A stretch of 64,000 nucleotides of DNA from Ananas comosus (lineage: Eukaryota; Streptophyta; Magnoliopsida; Poales; Bromeliaceae), in assembly GCF_001540865.1 (NCBI RefSeq), contig NC_033641.1, positions 4,816,009 through 4,880,008 of the forward strand, given 5' to 3'. Shown here piece after piece: positions 31,753 to 44,117 of this stretch; positions within the stretch are counted from its first letter, which is position 1, and every line of letters starts with the position of its first letter. The notes below the pieces were generated by a model. That model saw nothing but the letters and a program-made list of their open reading frames with translations, searched no databases and was not told the DNA's origin. The position numbers were made by a program, and so were the translations under genes.

Positions 31753-34198
31753 TGTAACGTATTGAAATCCCGAAACGATAATCGAACTTTGACCAAATTG
31801 GTTAAAGTGTCGAAAGAAAGCGATGGACAAGTTCCTCTTGCATTCCAATAATGTTGGAGGGGCTAAAAATGAGTTTAGGAAGACTTAGAATGGTTTTAGC
31901 ATCGACCGACGCGAGGTAGAGGCGAATCGAAGCCTAAAACAGCATTCTGGAGCTGTTGTACCGGTACAAAGTGATGGTTGTACCGGTACAACCAGCGCAA
32001 TCCGAGCTGAGTAGCTCTCGCGTTGGTGCAGTCCAGGCCTTGTACCGGTACAAGACCCCTTGTACCGGCACAGACCCTGCGCACCCGAGAGGCAGCTCTC
32101 GGGTTTGGCTCACTGTTTGGCCTTATAACCGTACAAGAATCCTTGTACTGGTACAAGAGGCCCCAGACAGCACTTTGAAGTCTGATGCAAATAAGACTTT
32201 GTGGGGGGTTTGTTTGCAATTGTTGCAACATGTTATGAGCCTAAGCCCTCTCCCTTTCACAGCACACTCTCAAAACACTCTCTCTCTCTTATTTCTCTCT
32301 TTCTCTCCCTAGAAAAACCCTAGGGTTTGGTGGAGAAGGTGGAGAAGAAGAAGAAGAAGTTGGATTTTGGAGGCTTTGGTGGCTCTCCAACAAGGTGGAC
32401 TTTGGTGAGCTCGTGGCCAAGGTGAGTTTATTGCACAAGAGAGTCTAGGGTTGGTTTTAAACCTTGGGATTTAGAGTTTTGATCCTCTAATTAACCTAGA
32501 AATCCTCTAAAGACCATGACTCCATGAAAAACATGGATTTCTTGGACCCCACTCATGGTGGATCACTAGGGCTCAAAGTAGATGCCCTAGGGATGGTTCT
32601 AAAAGCTTAGGAACCTTAGTAGAGAGCTTCCCAAGTGATTCTAAGCTTTCTTTTGCTTAGCAATGAGATCAATCTAGGAAAAAATCGCAAAAATTGCATG
32701 TTGGCATCCCAAAGAGGGTTTGCCCCGAATTAGTTTGTGATCTATTTGATCATGAAAGCTTAATTGAGGTATAAACAGCGCTTGGAATGCCGGTTCGACA
32801 ATACGAGATGTACCAAAGTATGACAAAAATCGTTCCAAGTACATAATCGCAACAACCGATTAGGCTCTCAAAATTCCAAGAAATTCACCGAAGCACCTTG
32901 TAACCACTAAGGTGGGGTGGCATTCCTAGACATCGAAAACATCTCATGTCTAAGGCATAATCTGAAGCATATGGCATTTTTTGAGCATACTTGCATAAAG
33001 ATAATTGTAATTCTTTTTATAGCTACATGTACAATCCACAATCATGTTAAATGTTTAAGAATGAGAATGATATCCTCTATGTTTCATATGTGACAAGAAC
33101 AGAAGGTAGTAAACAAAAGTGACACTTGACATAGATACTAGCAAATACATCGAACAGAGTCAGAACCTTTAGTAACAATGGCAATTGACATAAAAACGAA
33201 GAAATATAGCACTTAAGAAAAAACGGGCATGAGTACATAAACTTTGATAGTGTATATGAATTATATATAAAGATCAAGAAACAAAACGATGAATATTATA
33301 CATTCAACCTAGTGTTAGGTGAGGGTCATTGGGGGATCATGCCTCCTTAAAGTTAAGGAATGATTGAACTTGGAACCTCAAATTAGATGACGGACTCACT
33401 AGCCTTCTCGAGTTGGAGCTCACCCCTCACAGCGATGTCCCACAGAGTCACATCACTGGTTAGCGATACACACCAGAGCGGTCCATCGGTAGTCGAGTAT
33501 CTCCACCGATCATGGGATTGATGGGATTGTTGAACGGCAAAACCTACGTTACCAAAATTGGGTTTTGGACACATGACCTTGCTATTCATGATACTTTACA
33601 TTGTCATACATTTATAGTCAGGCATATTAGTTCAAATTGTTAGTTTTACTACTCCCTTCACTCTATTATGCCTCATTAACCTAGGGATATCGCGTGGTCG
33701 TTTCGAACCCAACGGGAACTTTATTGCATTCTCACACCCCTATCCACAGAGCCGGACCCAAGCGAGCCGGCATGACGATCGCGTAAGGCATATGCATCCT
33801 CTTAGTAAAGACCCCGCGCCGAGATAGTTACATTTTGAGTTGCATACCCCTTTACTAGCATCTTGTATTGATATTTTGTACACGAACTCTCTAAAGGAAA
33901 TGATGTAAGGAATTTGCTTTAAATGTCAAAATCATATTGGAGAAAGAGAGTAAAAAAATGAATGCAGAATGTGGAAAACTTATTATAGTGGATATGTAAT
34001 GGATGGATAATTAGTCAAATTAACTTAGGTAACTAATCTTTCACTTTGGCTATTCATTGCCCTCGTCAAGCCATTGTGTAGCTTTCCGCTATACAAATTG
34101 TACTCTATTGAACTGTTAGCCGCGAACAGGAAAAACTCTGTCCGTCAGCGTCTGTTCACGCTCTCGAACCGGCCAGAGATCGGGCTCGGGGCGTGACA
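31753..34198 (+). repeat. 5' LTR of the chromovirus
   Basis: It starts TGTAACGTATTGAAATCC and ends GGGCTCGGGGCGTGACA. GTACCGGTAC-type palindromes lie at ~31958-32152. A CT-rich leader with AAAACCCTAGGG follows at ~32270-32330. The left ~900 bases agree well with the solo LTR at 47864. The right part lacks scattered bases relative to it and to the 3' LTR. Confidence 0.9.
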
Positions 34199-34205
34199 GA
34201 TAAGA

Positions 34206-34217
34206 TGTATCCAGAGC
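34206..34217 (+). promoter_or_regulatory. Probable primer-binding site
   Basis: TGTATCCAGAGC lies 7 bases after the 5' LTR. It is close to TGGTATCAGAGC, the usual initiator-tRNA-Met priming site of plant LTR elements. The differences are one lost and one gained base, as expected of the noisy local sequence. Confidence 0.55.
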
Positions 34218-34899
34218 GTTAAAAGTAGTCAACGGGTGAAAGCATTAGGAGACCTAAGACCCTGTAGGAATAAAGACCTTTAGGATCCTAGGAAACGTGG
34301 AGGACGTTGACCAATTATATGGAAATCGCTTATGATTTAACTGCAAAAGTCTTTTAATGTGTTAGAGGCTACACAAGTGTTATTTTTTCTTCCTTTTTTG
34401 ATTGGCGTCGACGACATTAGCTGGAAGGAAAATAAATGCACTTGTATGCTTTCATTGCCGGAGGTATAATCGAGTATATTGCTAATACTAACTGAATTGC
34501 TCCTTCAGGAAGCATCCGCCTCCGTGGACCATCAAGTGCTCTCTGGTCGGCCCGTCGGACGAGCTTAATGGCGAAGGAGCCAAGTCGCGCTTCCCCGGCA
34601 ACCACGGACAGTGCACGGGACTCGGGAGCCAATCGCCGCCTAATGTCGATTACGGCAAGCAGACAATCCTCAGCGCCAAGGGTGCAATCCCAGAGCTCCA
34701 GAGAGCTTGGAGTCGCAACACGCGGCGCGCCTAGTGGGCCGTGCACCTGCCCTCCACATGGTGCCGAGTGCGGCGAGATGTGCGCCGGCCGTGACCATTA
34801 ACGAGGTGCCAGCATGATCAGGGGACCTTCAATCCAGATATGCGGCGTAAGCGGATCGGGAGCGCGCTTAAGGCTCTTTGGTCAAGAATTCAAATCTCA

Positions 34900-35760
34900 C
34901 ACCATCTCGACGATAAGATGATCTCGTAGTCGAGCGTGGGTCCGACTCGATTGAGACCGCCTTCGAGACATCTATCTTGAGAAGAAAAAGAACCTCCGCA
35001 CACACACTGCTGAAAGGCCAAGTGTGGTGGAACGGGTAAGCGGCATCCAGTACTTCGACCTCCCGCCATCTTGGGAGATTAAGAGGCACCGTTCGCCAAC
35101 ACTTTTCGGCCAGGAGAAGCGAAGCTTAAGAAAACATTCATCAAGTGAAGCATGGGCGATCGCCGAACCGTAGGAGTTACGAGGCGGAGGTCCCCACATA
35201 TCGACGGCGTCCCGGAGTATTCCGTGATATCGGACCGCGCCAATTGGTCGCTGGCTTCGGCCGGGATTCATCCGGGCGTCAAACCTCAACTTCGACCGTG
35301 CGCCAGGCTTGATCGAGCACTGTGACGGAGTAGGGCAGCCCGAGTGGAGGAACCGAAGCTGCAGCTGAGCAAGGTAAAGCAAAAGCGGCCGGCGGTGCAC
35401 CGGGGATCCTCCCGAGGCAAAGAACCCCTCTGGTATCGCCGAAGCAAGTCAAAGGTGAGACTCCCGTTGCGTATTGCGGCGGTAACCATCAAACCGCCGG
35501 CATGCCCCAGCGCGAAGAAAGCTTCGGTCGGCCAGACCGCACATGATTCGATCCGCTGGTTCTCTTCCCGCCGACCGCGGCATCAGTTCCTTAACCCCGA
35601 ACAGCAGGCGGTGTACCAAGACCGCTATGTCGGTTTGACACACCGTTATATCTCTTCCGTCACCGGAGGCATCAAGGGCAACCGATGGGCGGTTGTTTTC
35701 ATAGCAAGTCGGAAGAGCCGATCCTGTCCGTGGAACGACATCATGTAGGTATTATTTCGA
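34900..35760 (+). pseudogene. Gag region with zinc-knuckle trace, frame broken
   Basis: In this stretch only one short part is clearly readable: CGGNH followed by a CPQRE-like end at ~35470-35515, the form of the CCHC knuckle of Ty3/gypsy Gag. The capsid part upstream cannot be followed because the frame changes repeatedly. The exact start is unknown, and 34218-34900 may hold the Gag N-terminus. Product role (family knowledge): the capsid of the intracellular particle that packages element RNA. Confidence 0.5.
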
Positions 35761-36179
35761 TCACAGCACGCAGAGCATAGACTCTAATTCGACACAGTCA
35801 ACGCATTCCCCATCATTGCATCATACGCTAGGACTCATGCATTAAGATCAGCACATATGAATTGACCCTAAATTCGTCATCATACTCTTCATGTTCAAGT
35901 GAAGAATTTACGTGCCATGCAGATTGGTGACTGGTCATGCGATCGGATGTTGGGAATCGGATCTTGGGGTCGCTGATCTGGACAACTGCAAATCCAAGTA
36001 GATGCCGTAAAGAAGCGAAAAGTAAGGTGATCACGTTCGCGAGCTCTGGATCGAGAGACATGATCAGACACTAAAAGCTCATTCGCGCAACTCGTCACCA
36101 TGCGAAAAAATGATAAAAGGTGTTGGCGACTGGCACAATGGTGGAAGCCCAAAAAGAGACACCGATTTGGAGGCATTCG

Positions 36180-37130
36180 GGTGGTTGCGAATTCCCGAGT
36201 ATTCCGGCGGAGTTAACCGCATGCCCACCGGACCGGAGATCGAGTTCCGATTATGACTGGCCCGGGCCGGACTCTCGAAGCCCCGTAAGAACCACTGTCG
36301 AACTAAAAGCTAAGGCGCAATGCAACTTCTCACAAAAGGCTTTTGTGCTGCCTAGTGTGCACCTTGGGACCCGTGCAATCGTAAGTAAAAGACGGCACCA
36401 CTTCGACTTCTCGCGTAATTACTGCGATTAACAAGTCACCAGTGAAGAATATACCCATTCCGAAGAATTGATGATTTGACCTTGCAAGGGTCCAACATAG
36501 ATCCAAAGATGGAATCTTCAATCTGGTATCATCAGTTAAGAACGGCCCGAAGATGCACAACGCGACCGTAACCGGCTATGCCATTATGAGTCACACCGTA
36601 GCCGTTTGGCTACTAACGCCCGCCGGCGCATTTATGGACTTAATAATAGAGTCTTCCGTCGCGCTATGACCGGTCGTCGTGGAATTCAGACACGTATTGG
36701 ATACATTCTCGGAACCGAGGAAGAACAACAAGAGCACTTCGAGACAGTGTTGGAAATACTTGTCGCGAAAAGAAAAATTGTAGCCAACTAAAGAAATGTG
36801 ACTTTTGGCATCGAGGTCACTTTCTTGTCACGTATCCCGGAATGTAATTTCGTAATCGAAGAATGTGTAGCAATTAAACGATGCCTCGCCGACAAGCTTA
36901 TCGAGGTCGGCAGTTCTTAGAGCTTCGCCGACTATCGCGTTTGAGGGATCCTAAAATAACTACTCCACTAACGCCCTGTACACACAAAGGGGTAATATGT
37001 TTTGGACCCTCGGATCGCGAGCGTAGCTTTGAGGAGCTAAAGAAAGATGACACAGACCCGGCTTGCCCTACCGAAGCCGGGAGACCTTTGGGGATATGAC
37101 CTTCCTATCGTTCTCGGTGTTTCTTGATGC
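36180..37130 (+). pseudogene. Reverse transcriptase domain of Pol, frame broken
   Basis: Pieces in several frames match the order of a Ty3/gypsy reverse transcriptase: an IPEY..PTGPEIEF start (~36190), RIDDL (~36460), WYHQL (~36520), TEEEQQEHFETVLEIL (~36715) and THKGV..DRERSFEELKK (~36980-37050). The YxDD-type catalytic core falls where the frame is lost at ~36660. Frame changes occur roughly every 50-150 bases. Family role: copies element RNA into cDNA. Confidence 0.75.
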
Positions 37131-37560
37131 AAGATGCGGTGATCAGCAATCTTCGCGGCCAATTGAAGAATTTATAAAGAACTACCCAATTTCCACAATT
37201 TGAGCAGCGGCGTCATACTTCCGCTATAAGGTATGGAGCAATCTAACGGTGAACATTCGAGATTTACACGATCACAAATCTTAATACTTGTCACCCAAAA
37301 AGAGACTAAAATGCTCACGGCGGGGTTAGAGTTGTGAAAGACTAGAGTCACGTTCCTACCACCCCCGGGGAAGCGAACTCGTGGCAGACGTGCACATAAA
37401 AGAAAATCGGGAGAAGATTTGCTCAGCAATTACCCCCAACCATTGCTACAAAAGAGAGCAACGCTTGGTTGAGAGTTGTAGCGCCGGAGTGCCGCGACAC
37501 CTGCGGCCTTGGTTGATTCAATCGACCATATCTGGAAAGTAAAAAGACCTACAAGCTTCC
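37130..37560 (+). pseudogene. RNase H region of Pol, frame broken
   Basis: Right after the reverse transcriptase, FLMQDAV at ~37122 corresponds to the region that reads [10 protein letters not shown] in the cleaner RNase H copy at 52602. Little else is readable because of indels. It is called by position and this one match. Confidence 0.45.
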
Positions 37561-37699
37561 GATAAGTACTCCAAAAGACGCGATAAGTTGAGAGCCATAT
37601 GGCCGAGACTTTAGCAATGGGACCGGATGAACCCTCCCGTTCGAGATCGTTATGTGTGCCAAGAATGAGAAATCCCAAACATATGCAGGAGCGATTCAA

Positions 37700-38560
37700 T
37701 CACTTTAATAGCATCACCTGGGCGCAACACAAAATGTACCAAGATTTGAAGTTGCACTATTGGTGCCGCATGAAGAGAGTACATTGGAGTTTGTGCACAA
37801 TGTTACATGTCAACAATCAAGGTAGCGTCGTTCGCGGGGAAGGTGCAAAGCTTTACCTAATCCCTTTGAAATGGAAAATATCGCATGACTTCGGACCCGG
37901 TGCCATGATCTCCAGGTGGCACGATGCATTTGGTATATTGGAACCGTTGACAGAGTAACATTTCCACCGACCAAATTACTGTCGGGACAAGTTTCGCAAG
38001 TAAAATATACGAGGTGTGAGACTCAATGGTGCCCATTCACGTGTCAGATCGGACCCGAGTTCACACTCACTTTTGAGGACAATACACGGCCATAGCACAC
38101 CCACTTCGCACGCCATTCAATCCACAAAGTGATGTCAAATCTGAGAGACAATTCAAAACTGGAGTATCATGCTCGAGCGGAGTGTACTGACTACAAGGCC
38201 GGTTGGGCTGATCATCTTACCGATGGCGATCGCGTATAAAACAGTTACAGAAGTATCCACAGGCCAATTCGAGCCCTGTAAAAAGAAAGTGTCCGCTCCC
38301 CGACCATCGGATCGATGTGGGCGAGAGAGCGATCGCTCAGCCCTGCTGTAGTCCGGAAGCGGAGGAGAAGTCGCCTGCCCCCAAAGAATGCTACGCGCAT
38401 CACAAGCAAAAGCAGCTATGCCGACAAACAAGAGGAAAGAATAGAGTTCGCCCATTGGAGACCACAGTTTTCTTAAAGATATCGCAATGCCGAGATAAAA
38501 CGGTTGGAGTCCGGGAAATTAAGTCCCGGACTCGCCGTTGAGGTATGGAACCGGTCGAGC
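37700..38560 (+). pseudogene. Integrase domain of Pol, frame broken
   Basis: MYQDLKLHYWCRMKR at ~37735 is the zinc-binding end of Ty3/gypsy integrases. PLKWKISHDFGPGA.. at ~37862 corresponds to the start of the core domain, and the W..HL segment at ~38206 to its end. An RSPTIG..GERAAI-like stretch (~38300), a CRQTRGK..VRPLETTVFLK stretch (~38418-38475) and GKLSPGL (~38512) are the C-terminal GPY/F-type module. Frames change several times. Family role: inserts cDNA into the genome. Confidence 0.75.
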
Positions 38561-38599
38561 TGGTTGCCGTCACAAAGACATAACCCCACGAGGCTTGCG

Positions 38600-38750
38600 G
38601 AGTGCACGACGTGTTCCATGTATCAAATCTCCGCAAGTATGTCCAGTACTCCCGACAAGTCCTCTCGTTTGACCGCCACGATTCAGGACGCACCTATGAA
38701 TTCCCGGCATACCATCATCATCGAAAAATAAAAAACACGAATACGCGAAT
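38600..38750 (+). pseudogene. C-terminal chromovirus-type segment of Pol
   Basis: VHDVFHVSNLRKYV at ~38603 and the following VLSFD are the hallmark just before the chromodomain in Del/Tekay chromoviruses. About 150 bases on, GTTCAGTTCGCAGACGAAAC at ~38884 corresponds to the usual end of the polyprotein frame. The chromodomain itself is too broken to read. Confidence 0.65.
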
Positions 38751-38908
38751 TCCTCGATTTAAACACACGATGTTAACAACGATACGGGCGAAAGCTACTT
38801 GGGACCTCGAGATGTAGCAGAGCACTTTACCTCACCTCGATCGAGGCTGAACTAAGTAAGACAGAAATTCGGTCTAAAACTAAGTTCAGTTCGCAGACGA
38901 AACAAATA

Positions 38909-38919
38909 TGAGTGGAGAA
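38909..38919 (+). promoter_or_regulatory. Polypurine tract
   Basis: TGAGTGGAGAA, nearly all purines, abuts TGTAACC at 38920, the start of the 3' LTR. This is the place and composition expected of the plus-strand primer. Confidence 0.6.
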
Positions 38920-41883
38920 TGTAACCGGATTGAAATCCGAAAAGGGGGGGGGCGCGGACGATAAATCGAACTTGACGCAAATTGGTTAAAAGTTCAAAAG
39001 CAAACGATGACAAGTTCCTCTTGCATCAAATAATTTGAGCCTAAAATGATTTGGGGAATACTAGAATGTTTTCGACCGATCGCAAGCTAAGAAAACGAAG
39101 CCTAAAACACACGAGCTGTGTAACACCGGTAATAGATGTGAACCGTTACAACAACCAATCCGAGCTGAGTAGCCTCTCGGTTGGTGCAGTCCAGGCTTGT
39201 ACCGTACAAGCCCTTACCGTATAACCCCTCCAGACCGAGAAGGTATCTCTCCGGGTGCTCACTGTTGGCCTGTACGTACAAAATCCTTTAACCGTACAAA
39301 GATCCCCATTACCAGCACTTGAAGCTGATGCAAATAAAGACTTGTGGGTTGTGCCATGTTGTCAACATTTATACCAACGCCCTCCTCCTCTCACAGCACA
39401 CTCTCAAAACACTCTCTCATCTTTATTCTCATCTTCCCCTCCTAAAATACCCTAGGTTGTAAAGGTGAGAAGAAGAAAAGAAGTTGGATTTGAGGTTGAG
39501 CTTGGGCTCTCCAACAAGGTGGACTTGTGAGCTCAGGCAAAGGAGTTATTGCACAAAACTATGTTGTTTTAAACCTGATTAGAGTTTTGATCCCTAAGCT
39601 AACCTAAAATCCTCTAAAGACCATGACTCCAGAAAAACAGATTTCTTGGACCCCACCTCAGGTGGATCACTAGGCTCAAAAGTATATCACTAGGATTCTA
39701 AAAAGCTTAGACCTATATACAAGCTTCCCAAGTGATTCAAGCTGCTTGCTAGCAATGCAGATCAATAGGAAAATCAAAAATGCATGTTAGGGCAAATCCC
39801 AAAGAGGGTTTGCCAATTTAGGTTTTGATCATATTTGATCAAAGTATAAACTAATGAGGGGTATTTTAAAAAACTGCTTGGAATGCTCGTATTCGACATC
39901 CGATGATTTGTACCAAAGTTATTAAAACAAAAACGTCATTCCTAAAATCGCAGCATCGCGATTAGGGCTTCAAAATCCAAAAATCACTACGAAGCATCTT
40001 GTAACCACTAAGTGGGTGGTCATCCCGAGACCATCGAAACTCTCTATGTCTAATGTCCATATCTAGCAATGCATTTTGGGGGGACATCATGCATAATATC
40101 GCGTAATTGTAGCTTTGTCTACTAAGTAAATCCAAAATGCAGTAAAGTTGTAAGAATGAAAGAGATCCCTAGTATGCAATGATTTGACCAAACTAAAGGG
40201 TTAGTAAACGAAAGTTACACTTTGACATAGATCGAGCAAATCACTACAACAGAATAGTATAGGATGACCCACATGTTTGGACACTTTTGAGTAAAGTTCC
40301 ATTTATGCAAAACTAAAAAAACATTTCTACTAATGCTAAGATATAAACACAATCCAACCAAAAAAAAAGATTACCTACTCAACCCACACACACAAGTCCA
40401 TTTGGCCGATTACAAACAGCTTATGTCGAAAAGAAAAAAAAAATAAAAAATCAAATTACCAATTCTTCTCTCTTACATTCATCTACGAAATCTAGACGAA
40501 GAGTCCAATCCTTCACCTCCCCGCCACCTGCAGTCAACAGATAGAGTCGGCGGTTAAATGCTTAATAAGTTTTGGTAAAGTACACACCTTTAGTTATACA
40601 CACTTCTTAACGTCACTATATACACAACCCCACATATACAACAACTTAAAGTGTCGAATTTTAGCTAACAGCACTTTTGACATTACCTACATTTTAAAAT
40701 GTCGCTAAACTATTTTTTTGTAGTGATACATCAGGGACGAGTCTAGAATCCTTAGTAAACAAGTGTGGCATTTGACATGAAAACGAGGATATAGCACTTA
40801 GAAAACAAGCGTGGCATGAGTACAAGAACTTGATAGTGTATATGATATTAGTGATAGCAAAGAATGCAAGAACAAGAACGATTGAGATATTATGTCATTC
40901 AACCTTAGTGTTAAGGGTCATTGAGCATGGTCTTCCTTAAAGTTAAGGAATGGATTGAACTTGGAATCCTCAAATGTAGGATTGATCGTACTCACTTTAG
41001 TCCTTGCTCGAGGTTGTGGTAGCTCCCCCTCGGGCGATGTGCTCCGGAGTCGATATCACTGGGTGTAGCGAGTATCTCCCTAGAGGGCGGTCCCATCGGG
41101 TGTAGCGAGTATCTCCCCGATCATTGGGATTTTGAGTTGGTGAATTTGTTGAGGGCGAAACCTACGGGTTAACCAAGAGATTGGGTTTTGACACTATGAC
41201 CTTGCATTCATCATGAGCTTTACATTGTGTATATCATTTTATATTGTTCAGGCATATTAGTTGCATTTGTTAGTTGGTTACTTACTTCCTTTCACTCTAT
41301 TATGCCTGATTAGACCTAGTGGGATAGTCGGCGTGGTCGGTTGCCGAACCCACTGGGAACTTTGTTGTAGTTTTCACACCCCTATTTCCACAGAGCCGGG
41401 ACCCAGCGAGCCAGCAGACGATCGCGGTAAGGGCATCGCACCCTAGGTAGAGACCGCCCGAGATGGTTATCATTTTGTAGTTGCATACCTTTTACTATCA
41501 TCTTTTGTATTTAATAATTTTTGTATCACGAACTTGCTCTAATGAATGATGTAAGGGATATTTGCTTTAAATGTCAAAAGTTATATTTTGGGAGAAATGA
41601 GATGTAAAAAGAAATGATGCAAGAATGTGGAAGAACTTGATTATAGTTGGATGCATGTATGTGATTTAAATTTAGTCATATTACTTGTATGTTGAATTCT
41701 TAATTCTTTCACTTTGGCTATTGCTTGCCCTCGTGCAAGCCATTGTGTATGCTTCCGCTTATACAAATTTGTACTCTATTGATACTTGTGTTGAGCCTTG
41801 GGCGGACAGGGAAAGCTCTATCCGTTCGGCGTCTGTTTCACGCTCTCGAACAGGCCAAAGAGGATCGGGCTCGGGGCGTGACA
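38920..41883 (+). repeat. 3' LTR of the chromovirus, enlarged by an insertion
   Basis: It is 2964 bases against 2446 for the 5' LTR. The difference is almost fully explained by the 484-bp CACTA-like element at 40242-40725. The left ~1.3 kb lacks many single bases relative to the 5' LTR and the 47864 LTR (palindrome cluster near 39120-39310 badly eroded). The right ~1.1 kb is clean and ends GGGCTCGGGGCGTGACA. Confidence 0.88.
40242..40725. mobile_element. CACTA-like non-autonomous element in the 3' LTR
   Basis: The left end CACTACAACAGAATAGTATA pairs with the reverse-complemented right end CACTACAAAAAAATAGTTTA. The 5' LTR shows the empty site GCAAATACATCG at ~33143. The flanks are AAT on the left and ATA on the right, which fits a 3-bp AAT duplication if one A was lost in the noisy read. 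No transposase is present. Confidence 0.75.
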
Positions 41884-41917
41884 TTGAATGTGATGAACAA
41901 TTTAACACAACTTATAC

Positions 41918-41983
41918 CTCGCGCATCTGCTCATCAGTGAGAGCATCCTCGAAGCATTCTCCATCCTCTTCGATCACAACCAT
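41918..41983 (-). pseudogene. Orphan copy of TTC1-like coding exon 1 (copy C)
   Basis: The 22-codon exon is open, with its ATG and the GAG/GTATAAG donor, and reads TDEQMRE at its end like the parent. It carries one Ser-to-Cys change (GECFED for GESFED), and its acceptor is TTAATAG. The chromovirus starts 30 bases downstream of it in gene direction, and no other exons are present. Confidence 0.75.
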
Positions 41984-42924
41984 CTTTTCTTTCCTATTAA
42001 AAAGGGGGGAAAATGATTCATATTGGAGATTTCAACACCAAAAAATGAAGGAAAAAAATGAGGGACTTGTTTTCAAACCACTGAACCGGATGAACAAACT
42101 GATTACGATTTTGGTTCTACGAATAAATTTTCGAACAAGGAGAAATGAAAACCCATGATCGATCTATCCTTCCAAGGATTTTGCACTTTGTAGGGGCTTT
42201 AAGTCGGCGACTCTTGAACCTAGACTTCTTTTGCATTTAGCCCCCTTAAAACCTTTTTATTTTATAAATGAACCTATTAAAATTATAAAAGCAGAAATGA
42301 TCTTGTGTTTGCACACATAGGCACACGCCGTGTTTAGAATAGTTTATTATGTTATTTAACTAAACACGAAAAAACAAATTATCGTGTTCATTTAAAATAT
42401 CTAGCATGATGCCTATGTTTACATGTAGATTCATTTCTATTTCTATATTCATAATTTTGACAAGGTTATTTATAAAATAAAATTTCTAAATGCAAACAAA
42501 GCCCTCTTCGGTACCATAGTTAGTTAATTCGGATTTGGCAAAAATTTGGTACGGATATAATATGAATAAAATTCGTCAATTATTCGGATATGCAATTTAT
42601 ACGGATGTTATTAGTTTACAGTTTAAAAATTCAGAGTAAAAACTAGGCAATTAAATTAAACCTTTTTCTCTAGATTCATACTATTAGCATAAATACTCAT
42701 AATTCATAACTTACGATAAGAAATAAAAATTAAGAAGGGAGAGGAAAAAAAAACAACATATCTAGGACGGTAAAAATTTGGAACTTAACATGCGGATAAC
42801 AGTGAATGTTAATTCTGCTCACAGAAACAATGAATTAGTATCAGATGAAGTGGGCGTGCCAGAACTCGGAAGTCGGAAGATGATGATGAGCGGCGCGCTG
42901 CCAGCCCGGGACGAGGAGGGTTCC

Positions 42925-43095
42925 GAACTTTGGATGGCGGGCAGCGCGCGGCCACGTCGGAGGGGGGAGGCGGGGGGTTCGAACTTCCGATGGCGAGCAG
43001 CGCGCGGCCTCGTGGGGTTTCCGAAGTTTTGACGGCGAGCGGCGTGTGGCCTCGCGGGGGTTTCGATGGCAAGCAGCGCACGGCCGGGGGCGGGG
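42925..43095. repeat. GC-rich ~50-bp minisatellite (copy C)
   Basis: Four degenerate units are built on ATGGCGAGCAGCGCGCGGCC followed by a GGGGTTTCGA-like spacer, equivalent to the array at 29247. Confidence 0.75.
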
Positions 43096-43269
43096 GAGGC
43101 AGGGGTGCCTCTGGTGAGAAGCTAGGGCTTTTCTTTTTTTATTTGAGCGAGAGGATTTTTTTTTTTGGGGAAAGGTGGATTGGCTCGTATCTGAATAGTT
43201 ATTATACTGTATTCGGATCGAATCTGAGTAGTTATTATACTGTATTCAAACCATACAAATAAATAGATA

Positions 43270-44102
<833 letters not shown>

Positions 44103-44117
44103 CCCTTATGAAAGCCC

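Larger units (their letters stand above)
31753..41883 (+). mobile_element. Full-length Ty3/gypsy chromovirus (Del/Tekay-like), 10.1 kb
   Basis: It is bounded by TGTAACG and GTGACA and flanked by TTGAA at 31748-31752 and 41884-41888. Its LTRs are 31753-34198 and 38920-41883. In order between them are a primer-binding-site-like sequence, a gag zinc-knuckle trace, reverse transcriptase, RNase H, integrase with HHCC-type and GKLSP-like parts, and a C-terminal VHDVFHVSNLRKYV segment typical of chromodomain-bearing Ty3 elements. All frames are broken by many one-base indels. Much of 32.7-40.7 kb looks like uncorrected long-read sequence (see findings), so the breaks may not be biological. The element is inserted in duplication unit C, 30 bases from orphan exon 1. 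Confidence 0.92.

Noticed and set aside
34417..36176. Independent genes in the GC-rich ORFs of the chromovirus interior
   Set aside because: They lie between two LTRs in gag/pol order and are fragments of one broken polyprotein or shadows of it.
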